A DNA stretch of 64,000 nt from Clostridium estertheticum (GTDB taxonomy: Bacteria > Bacillota > Clostridia > Clostridiales > Clostridiaceae): positions 2,129,001 to 2,193,000 of the forward strand of contig NZ_JAAMNH020000001.1 in assembly GCF_011065935.2 (NCBI RefSeq), written 5' to 3'. The first letter of the stretch is position 1. Each line of letters opens with the position of its first letter. The notes below the pieces were generated by a model that worked only from the letters and a program-made list of their open reading frames with translations, did not search any database and was not told where the DNA came from. The position numbers and the translations under genes were made by a program. Of the stretch, positions 61,475 to 64,000 are shown piece after piece.

Positions 61475-61693
61475 ATGCTGCTTGCTCGAATTCTTTGTGC
61501 TATAGGCTTGATTTTGGGTTTATTTATGATTATTTGCCCTGTAAGAGTCTTCAAAATGAGAAACACTATTAGAAGTATTTTCATGATTAATGAATTAGGG
61601 GTTGGTGATTTTAAAATTATTATTTACAGAGCTGGAGGTATATTTGAAATTCTAATTTTCACCCTTTTATTAACTCAAACATTCACAATATAG
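61475..61693 (+). CDS. Small membrane protein, unknown family
   Basis: The 72-residue protein has two hydrophobic helices (about 3-23 and 52-70) and a polar middle with VRVFKMRNTIRSIFMINELG. The ribosome site is AAGGAGG. The topology is like the DUF6199-like protein at 53439 but the motif is not the same. It may be co-expressed with nothing else, since hairpins stand on both sides. Confidence 0.6.
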   Translation: MLLARILCAIGLILGLFMIICPVRVFKMRNTIRSIFMINELGVGDFKIIIYRAGGIFEILIFTLLLTQTFTI

Positions 61694-61730
61694 ATTACAT
61701 TCTTCTTTTATTATTTATAAAGGTAGCATA

Positions 61731-61763
61731 ATAGACGTGCCATTTGGCAAGTCTATATTTTTT
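61731..61763 (+). terminator. Terminator after the small membrane protein gene
   Basis: ATAGACGTGCC-ATTT-GGCAAGTCTAT (one mismatch) followed by ATTTTTTTG. The region 61764-61904 shows no gene. Confidence 0.85.
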
Positions 61764-61904
61764 GTAATGCTTGTCACTTTGGATTTGCTTTACTGTTACT
61801 AATTATTAGAACTCTGGTGAGGGATATATTACAATGCCAATGGATCTCAGCAAGACTTATAAAATTTGTGGAAGTTAAGCTAGAAATTAAACTTAGAGAA
61901 AACA

Positions 61905-62135
61905 TTAGGGTAGGTATGGTAGAAAAAAGAGCCCGGTTATCTTAACTGCTTTCATCTTCATGCCTTTGGAGAGTTCTCGTACTCTTCGCTCTAGTGGAAT
62001 CTTAAATTTTTTATTAAGTTCGTCAAATCTTTCCTGGGAAAAATCATTATAGGTTTTCTTATAAAATTTTAAGAGTTCTTTTACTTTGAAAGATGAAAAA
62101 TATTGATTTTCATCGGATACATAGCCTATGCATGA
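61905..62135 (-). pseudogene. ABC transporter ATPase internal fragment
   Basis: The minus frame reads CIGYVSDENQYFSSFKVKEL, then DELNKKFKIPLERRVREL and SKGMKMKA, i.e. the Q-loop to signature part of a YtrB/BcrA-like ATPase. Walker A is missing, and after the signature the frame runs into unrelated residues. The upstream part of the frame (62136-62288) is antisense to a BlaI fragment, so the junction lies near 62130. Confidence 0.75.
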
Positions 62136-62325
62136 GTACCTATATTTTCCTTTGGTATCAGAAGATGAATGTATAAAAACAGAAAGTAAGTCTTTTATTG
62201 ATAGGGTATTCAATGGCTCTATTAAATCGATGCTCTTAACCTTTGCAGAGTCAAAAGAAATATCTGAAAAGGACATAGAGGAACTCAAAAATATATTAAA
62301 CCAATCAAGTAAAACGGAAGGTTGA
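62128..62325 (+). pseudogene. BlaI/MecI-type repressor, C-terminal remnant
   Basis: The frame reads YLYFPLVSEDECIKTESKSF, IDRVFNGSIKSMLLTFAESK and ends with EISEKDIEELKNIL. This is the dimerisation and protease-cleavage half of BlaI/MecI/CopY repressors. The winged-helix DNA-binding half has been replaced by the ABC fragment. Its stop overlaps the M56 gene start (TGATG), the normal blaI-blaR coupling. Translated as is, it could not bind the operator. Confidence 0.82.
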
Positions 62326-63857
62326 TGCGTATGGATTTATTGAATATTTTTGGGGTGATTGTACCTTCCTCTATAATGGGTAGCATAATTGTACTAATGA
62401 TATTAATTATTAAAGGCATATTTAGAAATAAATTGAATTCTACCTTTCACTATTATATATGGTTGATACTTCTCATAAAATTAACCGTTCCTTTTGGCCC
62501 GCAAACTTCTTTTAATATTAATAATCTATATGAAAATTTTTATAAGCAAACTACCACAAGTGAAAAGACACAAATTAGTTCTTCCGTAAGATTTGAAAAT
62601 GCAAATTTAGGAGATTCAAAATCTGAAAGTACTTATCTGCCTTCGAATAAAAGTGAAATTAATAAAGCTATGGACATACCTTTAAAAAGCAAAATTAATA
62701 TTGAAAAAGTGATCTGTTTTATATGGATGTTTGGAGTCCTATTATTAATTGGCATATTAGTTGAAGGACATAAAGAACTTAGAGGAATTGTTAAAGCTTC
62801 TACAAAAGAGATTAATAGCACACATAAAGAAATTCTATATAATTGCATGAAAGTTATGAATATAAGAACTGAGGTAGTTCTATCATATTCTTATAAGATA
62901 AGTAGTCCTTCATTATGTGGGTTAATTAAGCCACATATATTAATTCCAATGAAGGTTGCAGTTAATATTTGTGATGAAGAATTTAAGTATATTATAATGC
63001 ACGAATTAACCCATCTGAAAAACAAGGATATGTTTATAAATTGGGCTATTACAATATTGTCGGTGGCTTACTGGTTTAATCCAATTTTGATCTATGGCTT
63101 TTATAAAATGAGACACGACTGTGAATTTTCCTGTGATGGTCAAGTGATTTTACATTTAGGTCAAGGTGAAAACCTGCAATATGGAAAAGCAATAATTAGG
63201 GTGCTGGAATTAGGTGGAAATAGTAATAGACTTATGGGTACTACTTCAATGGTTATGAATACTTCGGAAATAAAAAGGAGGGTTATTATGATTTCAAAGT
63301 ATAAGAAGGTAAATATTAAGGGCATATTATTAGGAGTTTTGGTTGTAATTATTATAGGTGGCATAGGCATTGTACTAAACACTTCAAACCTAAACTCAGA
63401 TAAAAGTATTGCCAGGGCTACAACATTAAAAGTAGAAACACCAGTGACAACTTCTAAAAGTGAAGTTAACAATACAGCAAATGATGCACAAGCTACTAAT
63501 ATAAAAGAATCATCAAGTAATAGCGAAAAGCCTATAGTAACATTTTCAACTGACATAGTAATTTATAATAGTCATCCTGATGAGGCGTATGCTTCAGGAT
63601 TAAAAGTGACTGACATTGCTGCTTTAATCAATGATAAGCTCCTTAAGGAGGGTCTGAAAAGTAGTTTTATCAGGTGTAATGCGCCTATAGAATATGACCA
63701 ATCATATCAAACTTCACGAGATTTAATAATAAAAAATGTAAAAGATTATAGCAATAAAATTCTATTAGATATACATCGAGATTTAATTACAGGTCCTGAA
63801 TTTAACATAAAAAAAATACAACTTGTACTTACTAAAGAAAATCCACATCAAAGTTAA
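62325..63857 (+). CDS. M56 (BlaR1-type) membrane metallopeptidase fused to a partial SpoIIP-like domain
   Basis: The 510-residue protein. The N-terminal M56 part (1-about 320) has membrane helices, IIMHELTHLKNKDMFINW (HExxH zinc site) and HDCEFSCDGQVI, as in BlaR1/MecR1. A helix at about 333-350 follows, then a Thr/Ser-rich linker. From about 408 it reads VIYNSHPDEAYASGLKVTDI, SYQTSRDLIIKN and ILLDIHRDLITG, matching SpoIIP peptidoglycan hydrolases (first catalytic His in the SHPDE segment, second in DIHRD). The penicillin-binding domain of BlaR1 is absent. The SpoIIP part stops about 100 residues early compared with SpoIIP; the last codons lie in a terminator stem. Confidence 0.82.
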   Translation: MRMDLLNIFGVIVPSSIMGSIIVLMILIIKGIFRNKLNSTFHYYIWLILLIKLTVPFGPQTSFNINNLYENFYKQTTTSEKTQISSSVRFENANLGDSKSESTYLPSNKSEINKAMDIPLKSKINIEKVICFIWMFGVLLLIGILVEGHKELRGIVKASTKEINSTHKEILYNCMKVMNIRTEVVLSYSYKISSPSLCGLIKPHILIPMKVAVNICDEEFKYIIMHELTHLKNKDMFINWAITILSVAYWFNPILIYGFYKMRHDCEFSCDGQVILHLGQGENLQYGKAIIRVLELGGNSNRLMGTTSMVMNTSEIKRRVIMISKYKKVNIKGILLGVLVVIIIGGIGIVLNTSNLNSDKSIARATTLKVETPVTTSKSEVNNTANDAQATNIKESSSNSEKPIVTFSTDIVIYNSHPDEAYASGLKVTDIAALINDKLLKEGLKSSFIRCNAPIEYDQSYQTSRDLIIKNVKDYSNKILLDIHRDLITGPEFNIKKIQLVLTKENPHQS

Positions 63858-63882
63858 GTTATAACATTGATGTGGATTTTAT
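63840..63882 (+). terminator. Terminator overlapping the end of the M56 gene
   Basis: AATCCACATCAA (63840-63851) is perfectly complementary to TTGATGTGGATT (63867-63878), then TT. The left arm lies in the last codons and the stop is in the loop. From 63883 to the window end I see no gene. Confidence 0.85.
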
Positions 63883-64000
63883 CGCGGTAATATATAAGAA
63901 TATCTCTAAACAATCATACTATTATTGTAATTTATTGAATCAAATTTACATTTACATTCAAATATCTAAATAATGCTTGTACCATAACCAAAAACATGAT

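Overview
The window is AT-rich, with strong Shine-Dalgarno sites, many short U-tract terminators and low-GC Firmicute gene families throughout. A clostridial RNPP-type regulator, an EFR1-type flavodoxin-ferredoxin, a FeoB-associated Cys-rich peptide and the DUF6323/DUF6179 pair all point to Clostridium sensu stricto. No rRNA, tRNA or CRISPR array was found, so the species cannot be fixed. Layout. 1-2.8 kb holds the end of a membrane-anchored phosphoesterase, a HExxH membrane protein and a ferric-reductase-like flavocytochrome. 2.9-6.7 kb is a biotin operon (bioY-bioB-bioD-bioA) behind a BirA operator. 7-12.2 kb is a four-gene RbsABC-like ABC importer with a DUF3798 lipoprotein. A PAS-GAF-GGDEF cyclase then diverges from a TetR-controlled MacB/FtsX-type transporter (12.3-18.5 kb), followed by a phosphoribosyltransferase and a HAD phosphatase. 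20.2-27.3 kb is a gluconate regulon (RpiR regulator, gluconokinase, GntP, two tandem 6-phosphogluconate dehydrogenases) with paired palindromic operators. 27.4-33.6 kb has the DUF6323-DUF6179 pair, a FetAB-like exporter, a pyruvate-kinase-C-terminal-like protein with a nitroreductase, and an EFR1 ferredoxin. 34-36 kb is a YtrA-type operon whose ATPase carries an in-frame stop. 36.5-43.7 kb mixes single genes (NYN-LOTUS protein, YcaQ-like glycosylase, DODA-type dioxygenase, LacI regulator, Mn-type CDF exporter) with decayed genes (flavodoxin, oligo-1,6-glucosidase). 44.1-49.6 kb is an aspartate-to-threonine operon (apgM-like putative homoserine kinase, thrC, aspartokinase, hom). 49.7-52.9 kb holds an HTH-TPR regulator of the RNPP class, a 46-residue secreted-peptide gene directly behind it, and a convergent M4 neutral protease. 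This is the best candidate for an undescribed peptide-signalling module, reminiscent of NprR-NprX-NprA. From 53 kb to the end the window becomes a gene graveyard: remnants of chloramphenicol acetyltransferase, nitroreductase, creatininase, LUD protein, ABC ATPase and BlaI lie between small membrane proteins, stand-alone acetyltransferases (one fused to a Clp-N-like domain), an Rrf2 regulator diverging from a flavin-binding protein across a 49-bp near-perfect palindrome, and an M56 (BlaR1-type) peptidase fused to part of a SpoIIP-like domain. Physiologically the intact genes suggest an anaerobe that salvages or completes biotin synthesis, uses gluconate through the oxidative pentose-phosphate entry, makes threonine, exports metal ions, and secretes a protease that may be density-controlled. 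Several duplicated hairpin elements and simple-sequence repeats are scattered between genes. All calls are from reading the sequence; no database search was run.
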